This document shows, in pieces, positions 24,715-32,457 of a DNA stretch of 64,000 bases. The stretch is taken from contig CAWIXB010000001.1 of assembly GCA_963839955.1 (NCBI GenBank), positions 3,685,071 through 3,749,070 on the forward strand. The letters are read 5' to 3'. Each line of letters starts with the position of its first letter. Within the stretch, counting starts at the first letter, position 1. The notes beneath the pieces were generated by a model. It did not search any database, was not told where the DNA came from, and saw only the letters and a list, made by a program, of their open reading frames with translations. The translations under genes and the position numbers were made by a program. The DNA is from CAWIXB01 sp963839955. Lineage in GTDB: Bacteria > Actinomycetota > Actinomycetes > JACCUZ01.

Positions 24715-25763
24715 CGCCGCTGCTGGCCCCGAGCGTCCGCTTCGAGCTTCCCGCCGATCTGGCCGCGACGAGCCCACCGGAGCATCGCGGCCTGGCCCGC
24801 GACGGCGTGCGGCTGCTCGTGGCCGACGACGCCCGCGTGCGGCACGCGCGCTTCCACGACCTGCCGCAGTTCCTCGCGCCCGGTGACCTCGTCGTCGTGA
24901 ACACCTCGGCGACCCTTTCGGCCGCTGTCGACGGCACACGCAGGGGTGGCCCCGTGACCCTGCACTTCTCGACACCGCTGGACGACGGGACGTGGGTGGT
25001 CGAGCTGCGCAGTCCCGACGGGGCGCAGCGGGTGCGCGACGGGCGCTCCGGCGAACGCATCGGGCTGCCCGCCGGAACCGTGCTCACGCTGCTCGGGCCT
25101 CACTCACCCGGCCTCGACACCGGCGACGTACGCCTGTGGCGCGCCCACGTCGCCGTCGAAGGGTCGGTCGAGTCGTTCCTGGCCAAGGTCGGCCGTCCCA
25201 TCAGCTACGGGTACCTCGACGGCCGCTGGCCGATCGAGGACTACCAGACGGTGTTCGCCAGCCACCCGGGCAGCGCCGAGATGCCCAGTGCCGGTCGCCC
25301 GTTCAGCGCCTCGACCGTGGCCGACCTGATCACGGCGGGCGTCCTCGTCGCTCCGGTCACCCTGCACGCCGGCGTCTCGTCGCTCGAGTCCGGCGAACCA
25401 CCGCCCGCGGAGCGCTTCCGCGTTCCGCAGGCCACCGCTGACCTCGTCGGCCTGGTGCGGCAACGCGGTGGCCGAGTGATCGCCGTGGGGACGACGGTCA
25501 CGCGCGCACTCGAGAGCGTGGCCGGCGACGACGGGTCAGTGCATGCCGCCGAGGGCTGGACAGACCTCGTCCTCGGCCCCGGCCGCCCGACCCGGGTCAT
25601 CGATGGCATCGTCACCGGTCTGCACGACCCCGACGCCTCACACCTGCTGCTCCTCGAGGCGGTGGTCGGCGCGGAGACCGTGGTCCGGTCGTACGACGAG
25701 GCGCTCGCGACGCGCTACCTGTGGCACGAGTTCGGCGACAGCTGCCTCTTGCTGCGTGGGTAG
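24711..25763 (+). CDS. QueA-like S-adenosylmethionine:tRNA ribosyltransferase-isomerase paralogue
   Basis: A 350-residue protein related to QueA, which transfers the ribosyl part of SAM to 7-aminomethyl-deazaguanine in tRNA during queuosine synthesis. Recognisable are VRFELPADLAATSPPE at the N-terminus, GDLVVVNTSATLSAAVDG, GRPISYGYLDGRWPIEDYQT (the family R-P-I-x-Y-x-Y region), GTTVTRALES and a final LWHEFGDSCLLL. It is coupled to an SDR and lies opposite soxR, rather than with tgt or yajC as true queA genes often are. It may act on another substrate. The call to the family is firm; the reaction is not. Confidence 0.85.
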   Translation: MTPLLAPSVRFELPADLAATSPPEHRGLARDGVRLLVADDARVRHARFHDLPQFLAPGDLVVVNTSATLSAAVDGTRRGGPVTLHFSTPLDDGTWVVELRSPDGAQRVRDGRSGERIGLPAGTVLTLLGPHSPGLDTGDVRLWRAHVAVEGSVESFLAKVGRPISYGYLDGRWPIEDYQTVFASHPGSAEMPSAGRPFSASTVADLITAGVLVAPVTLHAGVSSLESGEPPPAERFRVPQATADLVGLVRQRGGRVIAVGTTVTRALESVAGDDGSVHAAEGWTDLVLGPGRPTRVIDGIVTGLHDPDASHLLLLEAVVGAETVVRSYDEALATRYLWHEFGDSCLLLRG

Positions 25764-25943
25764 ACGAAGCGGGCGGCCCGGCAAGGCCCGGATCATCGAT
25801 ACGGCCAGGAATGACGATGCATTTGCCTCAGACAGCCTCGAAAGCTTGCTGAGAAGCCATGGCGTCGTCTTTCTTGTCCGAATCGCTGATCCGGCCTTGT
25901 CGAAACGACGTGCCGTCCACCCCCTCCGCCGTAGCCTTCGGCC

Positions 25944-27146
25944 ATGTCGCGTGCACCCGGGGTGGACAGTGAGGTCGGTCGCCTGCGCACCGTGCTGCTG
26001 CACCGCCCCGGCGACGAGCTCAAGCGGCTGACCCCCCGCAACAACGACAAGCTCCTCTTCGACGGCATCCCCTGGGTTGGCCGGGCGCAGGACGAGCACG
26101 ACGCCTTCGCAGCCGCGCTGCGCGACCACGGCGTCGAGGTGCTCTATCTCGCCGAGCTGCTGACCGAGGCACTCGAGGTGGAGGCGGCGCGCGAGGAGAC
26201 CATCGCCGCAGTGCTCGCCGACCCGCGCCTCGGCGAGGCGTTGCACCGGGCCGTCGGGGCCCATCTGCGCGGGCTGCACCCGGCCGACCTGGCGGCCGTA
26301 CTCACCGCCGGGCTGGCCCACGAGGAGCTCAGCCCGGTCGGCGGGCTCCCCTACCTGCTGATGGACCGGCACGACTTCGTCATCGACCCGCTGCCCAACC
26401 TGCTCTTCACCCGGGACTCCAGCGTCTGGATCGGCGACCAGGTGGCGGTGACCAGCCTCGCCATGCCGGCCCGGTCGCGCGAGACCACGCTGACCCGAGC
26501 GATCTACCGGCATCACCCACGCTTCGTGGGCACCCGCCACGTCTACAGCCCCGACTTCGAACCGCTCGAAGGCGGTGACGTCCTCCTGCTCGCGTCGGGG
26601 GTGGTGGCGGTCGGCGTCGGGGAGCGCACCACGCCGGCCGGTGTGGAGCGCCTCGCTCGCGCCGTGTTCCACCAGGGCCTCGCCTCCACCGTCCTCGCGG
26701 TGCCGATCGCCCAGGAGCGGGCGACCATGCACCTGGACACGGTGTGCACGATGGTCGACGTCGACGCTGTGGTGATGTACCCCAACGTCGCCGACACCCT
26801 GTCCGCCTACACCGTCACCGACGGCGAGGCGTTGCACGTCAGCGGGCGCGAGCCGTTCCTGGTGGCCGCGGCGAAGGCCATGGGCATCGACACGCTGCGG
26901 ATCATCGACACCGGCCTCGACCCGGTGACGGCGGAGCGGGAGCAGTGGGACGACGGCAACAACACGCTGGCCATCGGAGCGCGCCTGGCGGTGGCCTACG
27001 AGCGCAACACCGAGACCAACGCCCGCCTGGAGGAGGCCGGGATCGAGGTCGTGGCGATCGCCGGGAGCGAGCTGGGCAGCGGCCGGGGCGGGCCCCGCTG
27101 CATGTCCTGTCCGATCAGTCGTGACGGCGCTGGTGCTTCGTCCTGA
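25944..27146 (+). CDS. arcA: Arginine deiminase
   Basis: Hydrolyses arginine to citrulline and ammonia; 400 residues. Guanidino-modifying-enzyme hallmarks are present: DPLPNLLFTRDSSVW with the Asp substrate ligand, FEPLEGGDVLLL, MHLDTVCTMVDVD with the catalytic His, and the nucleophilic Cys in GGPRCMSCPISRD near the C-terminus. The ATG at 25944 begins MSRAPGVDSEVGRLRTVLLH, a typical start. No arcB, arcC or arcD gene is adjacent, so it is not in a classical deiminase operon. The 180 bases upstream carry no gene and presumably hold its promoter. Confidence 0.96.
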   Translation: MSRAPGVDSEVGRLRTVLLHRPGDELKRLTPRNNDKLLFDGIPWVGRAQDEHDAFAAALRDHGVEVLYLAELLTEALEVEAAREETIAAVLADPRLGEALHRAVGAHLRGLHPADLAAVLTAGLAHEELSPVGGLPYLLMDRHDFVIDPLPNLLFTRDSSVWIGDQVAVTSLAMPARSRETTLTRAIYRHHPRFVGTRHVYSPDFEPLEGGDVLLLASGVVAVGVGERTTPAGVERLARAVFHQGLASTVLAVPIAQERATMHLDTVCTMVDVDAVVMYPNVADTLSAYTVTDGEALHVSGREPFLVAAAKAMGIDTLRIIDTGLDPVTAEREQWDDGNNTLAIGARLAVAYERNTETNARLEEAGIEVVAIAGSELGSGRGGPRCMSCPISRDGAGASS

Positions 27147-27187
27147 TTTCGTGGCACCAGGGGCCGAATCACCCCGGAAACAGGGGA

Positions 27188-27227
27188 GCCCGAGCGCGAC
27201 CGACGGGGGATGCAGTAGCGCTCGGGC
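27188..27227. terminator. Probable bidirectional terminator hairpin
   Basis: The perfect 10-base arms GCCCGAGCGC and GCGCTCGGGC are separated by a 20-base loop, in the gap between the convergent arcA and DUF5926 genes. There is no U tract, which is common for actinobacterial terminators. The long loop makes it weaker than most. Confidence 0.5.
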
Positions 27228-27322
27228 CTGCACTCAACGATATCCGAAATGAGGATCTAGGTACGACGTTCGGTACCAGTTCGACCGCGCGTCGGCCCCG
27301 CTCGCACGCAGCGTGAGAGGGC

Positions 27323-28279
27323 TCAGCGCAGCGTGAGTTGACGGCTACGCAGCCCGTCCCGCGCTCGCCGCTGGTCCGGCCGCAGCGGGCTCGTCTCGGC
27401 GAGCGCCTCGTCCAGGCGAGCGGCGAGCGCCACCGCGGGCTCCTCGACCTCCTCGGCCGACGTACCAGCGGGCAGGTCCCAGACCGGCACCAGCACCCCG
27501 TGGGCGCGGAACGAGCCGATGTAGCGGGTGCCCTCGCCCAGCCGGTCGCCGTCGGCGACATGCAGGCGAGCGAGCGCGTCGAGCAGGGTGTCCTCGTCGT
27601 GGGGCATGACCCACCGCAGGTGCCGGCGATCGCGGATGTCGCACCAGTACGCCGCCTCGACGGAGGCCAGCCGCACGGTGGGCACGACGGCCTCGTTCGC
27701 CCGCTCCATCGAGGCGACCACCTCGGGGCTGCGTTCCTCGCCACTGGCGAACCAGAAGTCGAACCCCTCGTGCACGGTGACCTCGAGCGGGCGGGTGAGG
27801 TCGAGCAGGTCCTGCAGTCGCGGGGCCGGCTTGTCCGCTGCGCCCGCGTCGACCTCGAGCGCGCGCAGCAGCGCCTCGGCGACGTCGCGGCTCGGATCGC
27901 CCGACCCCCCGGGCACCTGGAGGCCGACGAAGACCGTGCCGTCCTCGCGGACCAGCTCCGGCCACGCCATGGGCAGCACCGTGGCGAGCGTGACCTCGCG
28001 AGCACCGAGATCCTCGGTGACCTGGAGCGCGGCGGTCGCCGCGGGCACGATCTCGCGCAGTGCCACCCAGTCGCACTCCCCGGGAAGGCCCTCGAAGGGA
28101 CGGGCGACGAAGGCCTCGGCCACCGCGCCGGCCGCTCGCCCGTGGCACGCCTTGTAGCGGCGCCCCGAGCCGCAGGGGCACGGCTCGCGCCCGCCGACGA
28201 CCGGCACCTCGCTGGACGGCCCGGCCGAGGCCTTCGTGGCGGGACCGTTCGAGGGTCGGCGGGCGGTCTTCTTGCCCAT
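27323..28279 (-). CDS. DUF5926/SEC-C motif protein
   Basis: A 318-residue cytoplasmic protein. A basic, low-complexity N-terminus is followed by the zinc-binding SEC-C motif CPCGSGRRYKACHG (about residues 35-48). The rest is an alpha/beta domain of the DUF5926 family found across actinobacteria (ATVLPMAWPELVREDGTVFV, GFDFWFASGEE, RWVMPHDEDTLLDALARLH). The SEC-C motif is the one used by SecA and other proteins for metal and ribosome or protein contacts; the role here is unknown. The ATG at 28279 starts MGKKTARRPSN. Confidence 0.85.
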   Translation of the reverse strand: MGKKTARRPSNGPATKASAGPSSEVPVVGGREPCPCGSGRRYKACHGRAAGAVAEAFVARPFEGLPGECDWVALREIVPAATAALQVTEDLGAREVTLATVLPMAWPELVREDGTVFVGLQVPGGSGDPSRDVAEALLRALEVDAGAADKPAPRLQDLLDLTRPLEVTVHEGFDFWFASGEERSPEVVASMERANEAVVPTVRLASVEAAYWCDIRDRRHLRWVMPHDEDTLLDALARLHVADGDRLGEGTRYIGSFRAHGVLVPVWDLPAGTSAEEVEEPAVALAARLDEALAETSPLRPDQRRARDGLRSRQLTLR

Positions 28280-28415
28280 GAGGCGGCTCCGTGGGGTGCT
28301 GCGCCGCGGGCTGGGAGATTGCCGGCGCAATTCGCGCGAGACTAGCGCGGAGGGTAGGTGGTCCCGTCGGTCATCCGCTGGTGCCCATGCTGACGGCTTG
28401 CCGTGCGCGTTGCGC

Positions 28416-28847
28416 TCAGCCCGCCGTGCTCATGCTCAGCCGGCTGCGCGGCACCTCGGCCCAGACGGTCACCGAGTCGGCGGCCTCCTTGACGCCCCAC
28501 TTGCGCGTCACGTGGCGCACGATCTCGAGCCCACGCCCGCCCAGGGCGGACACGGCGGCGACCGCCGCGTGCGGCCGGGTGGTGGCGCCACCGTCGGTGA
28601 TCTCGATGTACATGCAGTCATCATCGACCGACCAGCGAACGGAGATCTCGCCGGTGGCCAGCGGAGCCGCGTGCCTGATGGCGTTGCTCACCAGCTCGGA
28701 GAGCACCAGCACCGCGTCGTCGCTGTCCATGGCGTCGACGCCGCGCTCACGCAGCTCGTCGGCGAAGGCATGCCTGACCATGGCAACGCTGGAACGCGAG
28801 TGCGGCACGGAAACGTACGACGAGACGCCACGCTGGGCAGTCATCAT
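28416..28847 (-). CDS. Anti-sigma-factor-type ATP-binding protein (RsbW/SpoIIAB-like)
   Basis: A 143-residue single-domain GHKL ATPase of the HATPase_c_2 type. The N-box is LVLSELVSNAIRHA (about 50-63), G1 is YIEITDGG (about 88-95), and GGRGLEIVRHV forms the G2 lid (about 110-120). Such proteins act as anti-sigma factors or serine kinases of anti-anti-sigma factors, and are very numerous in Streptomyces and relatives. No sigma or STAS gene lies next to it, so the partner is unknown. The ATG at 28847 is followed by a second in-frame ATG. Confidence 0.85.
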   Translation of the reverse strand: MMTAQRGVSSYVSVPHSRSSVAMVRHAFADELRERGVDAMDSDDAVLVLSELVSNAIRHAAPLATGEISVRWSVDDDCMYIEITDGGATTRPHAAVAAVSALGGRGLEIVRHVTRKWGVKEAADSVTVWAEVPRSRLSMSTAG

Positions 28848-28958
28848 GCGTTTCCACTCCTGCCCGGTCGGCGTTTTTTGGGTATGGATGTCCCGTTCCC
28901 GAGAGCGGGGGGCCGAAACAGCATGGGCGCCGCCATCGGGCCTGGCACGAGAGCAATG

Positions 28959-29783
28959 TCACCCGTATGCGCGGCCCAAGGCGGAAAGCACCCGACGCGG
29001 CTTGTTGGTGATGATGGCATCGACCCCGAGCTCCAGGCACAGGTCGATGTCGGCGCGGCTGTCGACCGTCCACACGTGCGCGAGGTAGCCCTTGCGGTGC
29101 AGCCGGTGGATGTAGCCGGGGTCCGCACGGACGATCTCGATGCTCGGCCCGGCCAGGCCGGCAGCGGGCGGTAACGATCCGTCACGGAAGCGGAGCGGGA
29201 GACGCTCCATGAGCAGCGCCGTCGGCAGCTGGGGCGCGAGCTGGCGTACCCGGCGCAGCGAGAGCTGGGAGAAGCTCATCACCCGGGCAGCGGGCGGCCC
29301 GTCCGGGCCGGGGCGGGTGAACCCGAACCCGTCGAGCAGCTCGATGAGGCGGCGCTCGACCAGCCCGGCGTACCGCGTCGGATGCTTGGTCTCGACAGCC
29401 ACCTCGACCCGGCGACCTGCGTCCGCGACGGTCTCCAGCAGGCGGCGAAGCGTCAACAGCTCGGCGCGGTCGCGGTCGGGCACCTCCGGCTCCTCGAGGT
29501 CTTCCCAGGTGTCCCGCCAGGACCCCCAGTCGAGCTCACTGAGCTCGGCGAGCTCGAGGGTGGACACGACACCACGCCCGGAGGATGTCCGGTCGATGCG
29601 GCGGTCGTGCACGCAGACCAGGTGCCCGTCACGAGTGAGTCGCACGTCGCACTCGAGGGCGTCGGCGCCGTCTTCGATGGCTCGGCGGTAGGCGGCCAGG
29701 GTGTGTTCGGGCGCCTCGTCGGAGGAGCCGCGATGAGCCACGACCTGGGTCGTCCCGAGGGCGCTCGGGTCCGCTTCGGCCAC
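28959..29783 (-). CDS. Glycerophosphodiester phosphodiesterase
   Basis: A 274-residue GDPD TIM-barrel enzyme that releases glycerol 3-phosphate from deacylated phospholipids. Catalytic and metal residues are in VVAHRGSSDEAPEHTLAAY (His-Arg, Glu), ALECDVRLTRDGHLVCVHD (Glu, Asp and the second His) and VAVETKHPTRY. The barrel closes with HVWTVDSRADIDLCLELGVD and AIITNKPRR. No signal peptide, so it is cytoplasmic. The GTG at 29783 is the best start; the frame is open upstream without conserved residues. Confidence 0.93.
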   Translation of the reverse strand: MAEADPSALGTTQVVAHRGSSDEAPEHTLAAYRRAIEDGADALECDVRLTRDGHLVCVHDRRIDRTSSGRGVVSTLELAELSELDWGSWRDTWEDLEEPEVPDRDRAELLTLRRLLETVADAGRRVEVAVETKHPTRYAGLVERRLIELLDGFGFTRPGPDGPPAARVMSFSQLSLRRVRQLAPQLPTALLMERLPLRFRDGSLPPAAGLAGPSIEIVRADPGYIHRLHRKGYLAHVWTVDSRADIDLCLELGVDAIITNKPRRVLSALGRAYG

Positions 29784-29854
29784 GCCACCATCGTGCCACC
29801 CGCGGGGTCGTGCCACCGCGCGGCACACCGCCAGTGCAAGCCGGCCTCAGTGTC

Positions 29855-30715
29855 TCACTTGAGCAGGCGCGAGAGCCGACGGTCGGCCAGCGGCTTGCCA
29901 CCCGTCTGACAGGTCGGGCAGTACTGCAGCGACGAGTCGGCGAAGGACACCTCGCGCACCTCGTCGCCGCAGACCGGGCAGGGCAGGCCGGTGCGGCCGT
30001 GCACCCGCATGGCCGACTTCTTCTCCGCCTTCAGCTTGCCGGCGCCGAGACCGCGGGAGCGCTCGACGGCGTCCTCCAGGACGTGTCGCAAGGCGTCGTA
30101 GAGACCTTCGACCTCCTCCTCGCGCAGGCTGCCCGCAACCCGGAACGGCGAGAGACGCGCCGCGTGCAGCACCTCGTCGGAGTAGGCGTTGCCCACCCCT
30201 GCGAGCACCGACTGGTCACGCAGGAGCCCCTTGAGCTGCTGGCGGGCGCCGCTCAGGATCGCCGCCAGCGCAGCGACGTCGAAGCCGGGCGCCAGCGGGT
30301 CGGGCCCCAGACGGGCCACCCCGGGCACGTCGTACGGCGAGCGCACGACGTAGACGGCGAGGCGCTTCTGCGTCCCCGCCTCCGTGAGGTCGAACCCCGA
30401 GCCGTCGTCGAGGTGCACGCGGGCGGCGAGCGGTCCCTTGCCGGGCTTGGGCGGCACGGAGGACAGCGACTCGCTCCACCGAAGCCAGCCGGCGCGGGCC
30501 AGATGGGTGACGAAGTGCAGGCCCGAGACGTCGAGGTCGAGGAACTTGCCGAGCCGCTGGACCCCCGTCACCTCGAGCCCCTGAAGGGCGCTCACGGGCG
30601 GGTCGTAGGTCTTGAGCACGCTGAAGGCGGCCAGGTCGACCCGTGCGACCACGCGGCCGACCGCACGCTCGGTGAGGAAGTCGGCCAGCGCCTGCACCTC
30701 GGGAAGCTCGGGCAC
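29855..30715 (-). CDS. Fpg/Nei family DNA glycosylase
   Basis: A 286-residue base-excision-repair DNA glycosylase and AP lyase. The mature N-terminus PELPEV provides the catalytic proline (Pro2) and Glu3. The helix-two-turn-helix region includes LLRDQSVLAGVGNAYSDEVL, and a C-terminal zinc finger (CPVC then CPTC, about 239-262) precedes QTGGKPLADRRLSRLLK. GTG at 30715 is fixed by the need for Pro at position 2. Details resemble actinobacterial Fpg-like or Nei-like enzymes, and the lesion preference cannot be told from sequence. Confidence 0.93.
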   Translation of the reverse strand: MPELPEVQALADFLTERAVGRVVARVDLAAFSVLKTYDPPVSALQGLEVTGVQRLGKFLDLDVSGLHFVTHLARAGWLRWSESLSSVPPKPGKGPLAARVHLDDGSGFDLTEAGTQKRLAVYVVRSPYDVPGVARLGPDPLAPGFDVAALAAILSGARQQLKGLLRDQSVLAGVGNAYSDEVLHAARLSPFRVAGSLREEEVEGLYDALRHVLEDAVERSRGLGAGKLKAEKKSAMRVHGRTGLPCPVCGDEVREVSFADSSLQYCPTCQTGGKPLADRRLSRLLK

Positions 30716-30882
30716 CGCTCGATTCTGCCGCACGGGCCATCCGAGTGGATGTGTCCAGTCGGATGACCCTTCTGCCGAACTCAAGGGAGACGCGCCGGCA
30801 CGCCTCCGCAGGTGTCGTCCGGCCCGGTCACGCGGAGGCGCCTGGTCTCAAGTTTCGTGCACGACGGCTCGCCCACAGACGC

Positions 30883-30920
30883 GGCGCCGGTTCCGGGAGG
30901 AGGGGCCCGGGACCGGCGCC
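30883..30920 (-). terminator. Hairpin terminator downstream of tRNA-Leu
   Basis: The 15-base arms GGCGCCGGTTCCGGG and CCCGGGACCGGCGCC pair with a single G-U wobble around an 8-base loop. The hairpin lies 32 bases beyond the tRNA 3' end on the strand being transcribed, without a U tract. It also protects the Fpg gene further downstream from read-through. Confidence 0.7.
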
Positions 30921-30951
30921 GTTCCAATGTCAGGCGCACCTCACACGCCCG

Positions 30952-31035
30952 TGCGCGAGGGGGGAGTTGAACCCCCACGTCCTTTCGGACACACGGACCT
31001 GAACCGTGCGCGTCTGCCTATTCCGCCACTCGCGC
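30952..31035 (-). tRNA. tRNA-Leu (anticodon CAG)
   Basis: The minus strand folds into an 84-nt class II tRNA. Acceptor arms are GCGCGAG and CTCGCGC with discriminator A. The D region is TGGCGGAATAGGCAGACGCG, the anticodon arm ACGG-TTCAGGT-CCGT has CAG at positions 34-36, the long variable arm is GTCCGAAAGGAC, and the T arm is GGGGGTTCAACTCCCCC. It decodes CTG, the dominant leucine codon in this high-GC genome. CCA is not encoded. A strong hairpin follows the gene. Confidence 0.97.
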
Positions 31036-31215
31036 GAGCGCCGAAATGCTACCAGCCGTGACGATGCCGACCCGGTGGCCGATCCGCCCCCTGGCACCGT
31101 GAGGCATAGCCCCCAGCCGCACGGGGAACAGGCACCTTCCAGCGCCCGGATACGATCGCGTAGCCGGGCCTTGACGTATGGAGATGCCCCGGCCAATCGG
31201 CTGAGGAGGTGAGGC

Positions 31216-31953
31216 ATGGGCGTCCTGCAGCGCTTCGAACGGCGAATCGAGGAGATGGTGAACCGGCCCTTCGCCCGTGCCTTCAAGGCCGAGGTGCAGC
31301 CCGTCGAGATCGCCAGCGCCCTCATGCGTGAGTGCGGCGACCGGGCCGCGATCGTCGCGAAGGGCCGGACGATGGTGCCCAACGAGTTCACCGTGGCGCT
31401 CGGTGCACATGATCACGAGCGTCTCAGTGTCTATGCCGGTCCGCTCGGCGAGGAGCTCGCCTCGATGGTGCGCGACTACGCGCAGGAGCAGCGCTACTCC
31501 TTCCTGGGCCCGGTCACCGTTGTCTTCGAGCGCGACGAGGAGCTCGACACCGGGCGCTTCCGGGTCCGCAGCACGGCGGTGGCCGGCGCGGTGCCCAACA
31601 CCGCTGACCGGGGTACGACGGGCGTGGCCGTAGGCGGCGACCGCGGGACCCCGTGGCTCGAGGTCGGGCGCACGACTTACGCACTCGCCGGTCCGGTGAC
31701 CCGGGTCGGGCGGGGCAATGAGACCGACCTGCGCATCGACGACCCCGGCGTCTCCCGCAACCACGCAGAGTTCCGCGTTCGGGACGGCGAGGTCACCGTC
31801 ATCGACGTCGGGTCGACCAACGGTGTGGTGGTCGAGGGCAGGCGAGTGAAGCAGGCACCGCTCGACGACGGCGCCACCGTCGTGCTCGGCAACACGACGC
31901 TCGTCTACCACTCCGGCTCCGGGGCCGGTTCGATGCCCGGCTCGATGCCATGA
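31216..31953 (+). CDS. fhaA: FHA-domain protein FhaA
   Basis: A 245-residue signalling adaptor of the cell-growth kinase cluster. The N-terminal DUF3662 domain (MGVLQRFERRIEEMVNRPFA, about 1-120) is joined by a short linker to a C-terminal FHA domain that reads phosphothreonine: VTRVGRGNETDLRIDD, VSRNHAEFRV and IDVGSTNGVVVEGRRV (about 160-230). In mycobacteria FhaA binds phosphorylated MviN/MurJ. The linker is shorter than in the 500-residue mycobacterial homologue. The strong site GAGGAGGTGAGGC precedes the ATG. It overlaps fhaB by 4 bases and opens a seven-gene operon. Confidence 0.96.
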   Translation: MGVLQRFERRIEEMVNRPFARAFKAEVQPVEIASALMRECGDRAAIVAKGRTMVPNEFTVALGAHDHERLSVYAGPLGEELASMVRDYAQEQRYSFLGPVTVVFERDEELDTGRFRVRSTAVAGAVPNTADRGTTGVAVGGDRGTPWLEVGRTTYALAGPVTRVGRGNETDLRIDDPGVSRNHAEFRVRDGEVTVIDVGSTNGVVVEGRRVKQAPLDDGATVVLGNTTLVYHSGSGAGSMPGSMP

Positions 31954-32453
31954 GCGAGATGTCCGAGCTCACCCTCACGATCATCCGACTCGGCTTCCTG
32001 GCGGTGCTCTGGCTGTTCGTCCTGACCGCGGTCAAGGTCATGAGCTCCGACCTGTTCGGCCGGCGCGTCACCAAGGGTGCCGGCCGGCGCCCGGCTGCTG
32101 CTCCCGCCCCGCGCCAGCAACGACAGGCCAAGCCACCCAAGCCCGCGAAGGGCAAGCGAGGGGTGCCCAGCGTCCTCGTCGTGACGCAGGGTGCCCTCGC
32201 CGGCACGAGCGTGCGCCTCGCCGAGGCAGCCGTCACACTCGGCCGGTCGCAGGAGTCCACCATCGTGCTCGACGACGACTACGTGTCCAGCCGGCACGCG
32301 CGGGTCTTCCCGCGCAACGGTCAGTGGTACGTCGAGGACATGGGCTCGACCAACGGCACCTACCTCGAGCGGGCCAAGGTGAGCGGTCCGACCCCGGTGA
32401 AGATCGGCACGCCGATCCGTATCGGCAAGACCGTCGTCGAGCTGCGGAAGTAG
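31950..32453 (+). CDS. fhaB: Membrane-anchored FHA protein FhaB (FipA)
   Basis: A 167-residue protein with an N-terminal transmembrane helix (LTLTIIRLGFLAVLWLFVLT), a basic Pro/Ala linker and a cytoplasmic FHA domain (about 85-165): AVTLGRSQESTIVLDDDYVS, SRHARVF and MGSTNGTYLERAKV. In mycobacteria the homologue is phosphorylated by PknA/PknB and links division proteins. ATG overlaps the fhaA stop (ATGA); pstP follows 4 bases after its stop. Confidence 0.96.
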   Translation: MSEMSELTLTIIRLGFLAVLWLFVLTAVKVMSSDLFGRRVTKGAGRRPAAAPAPRQQRQAKPPKPAKGKRGVPSVLVVTQGALAGTSVRLAEAAVTLGRSQESTIVLDDDYVSSRHARVFPRNGQWYVEDMGSTNGTYLERAKVSGPTPVKIGTPIRIGKTVVELRK

Positions 32454-32457
32454 GCCG

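Noticed and set aside
27147..27322. A second riboswitch (c-di-AMP-like) between arcA and the DUF5926 gene.
   Set aside because: A few GGGGAGCC-like bases recall the motif, but the conserved core is not present and both flanking genes converge on this gap.
28850..28885. GTTT followed by GGGTAT resembling a SigB/SigF-type promoter near the anti-sigma-type ATPase gene.
   Set aside because: The spacing is 26 bases instead of about 14-17, and it points away from the ATPase gene into a region without a plus-strand gene.
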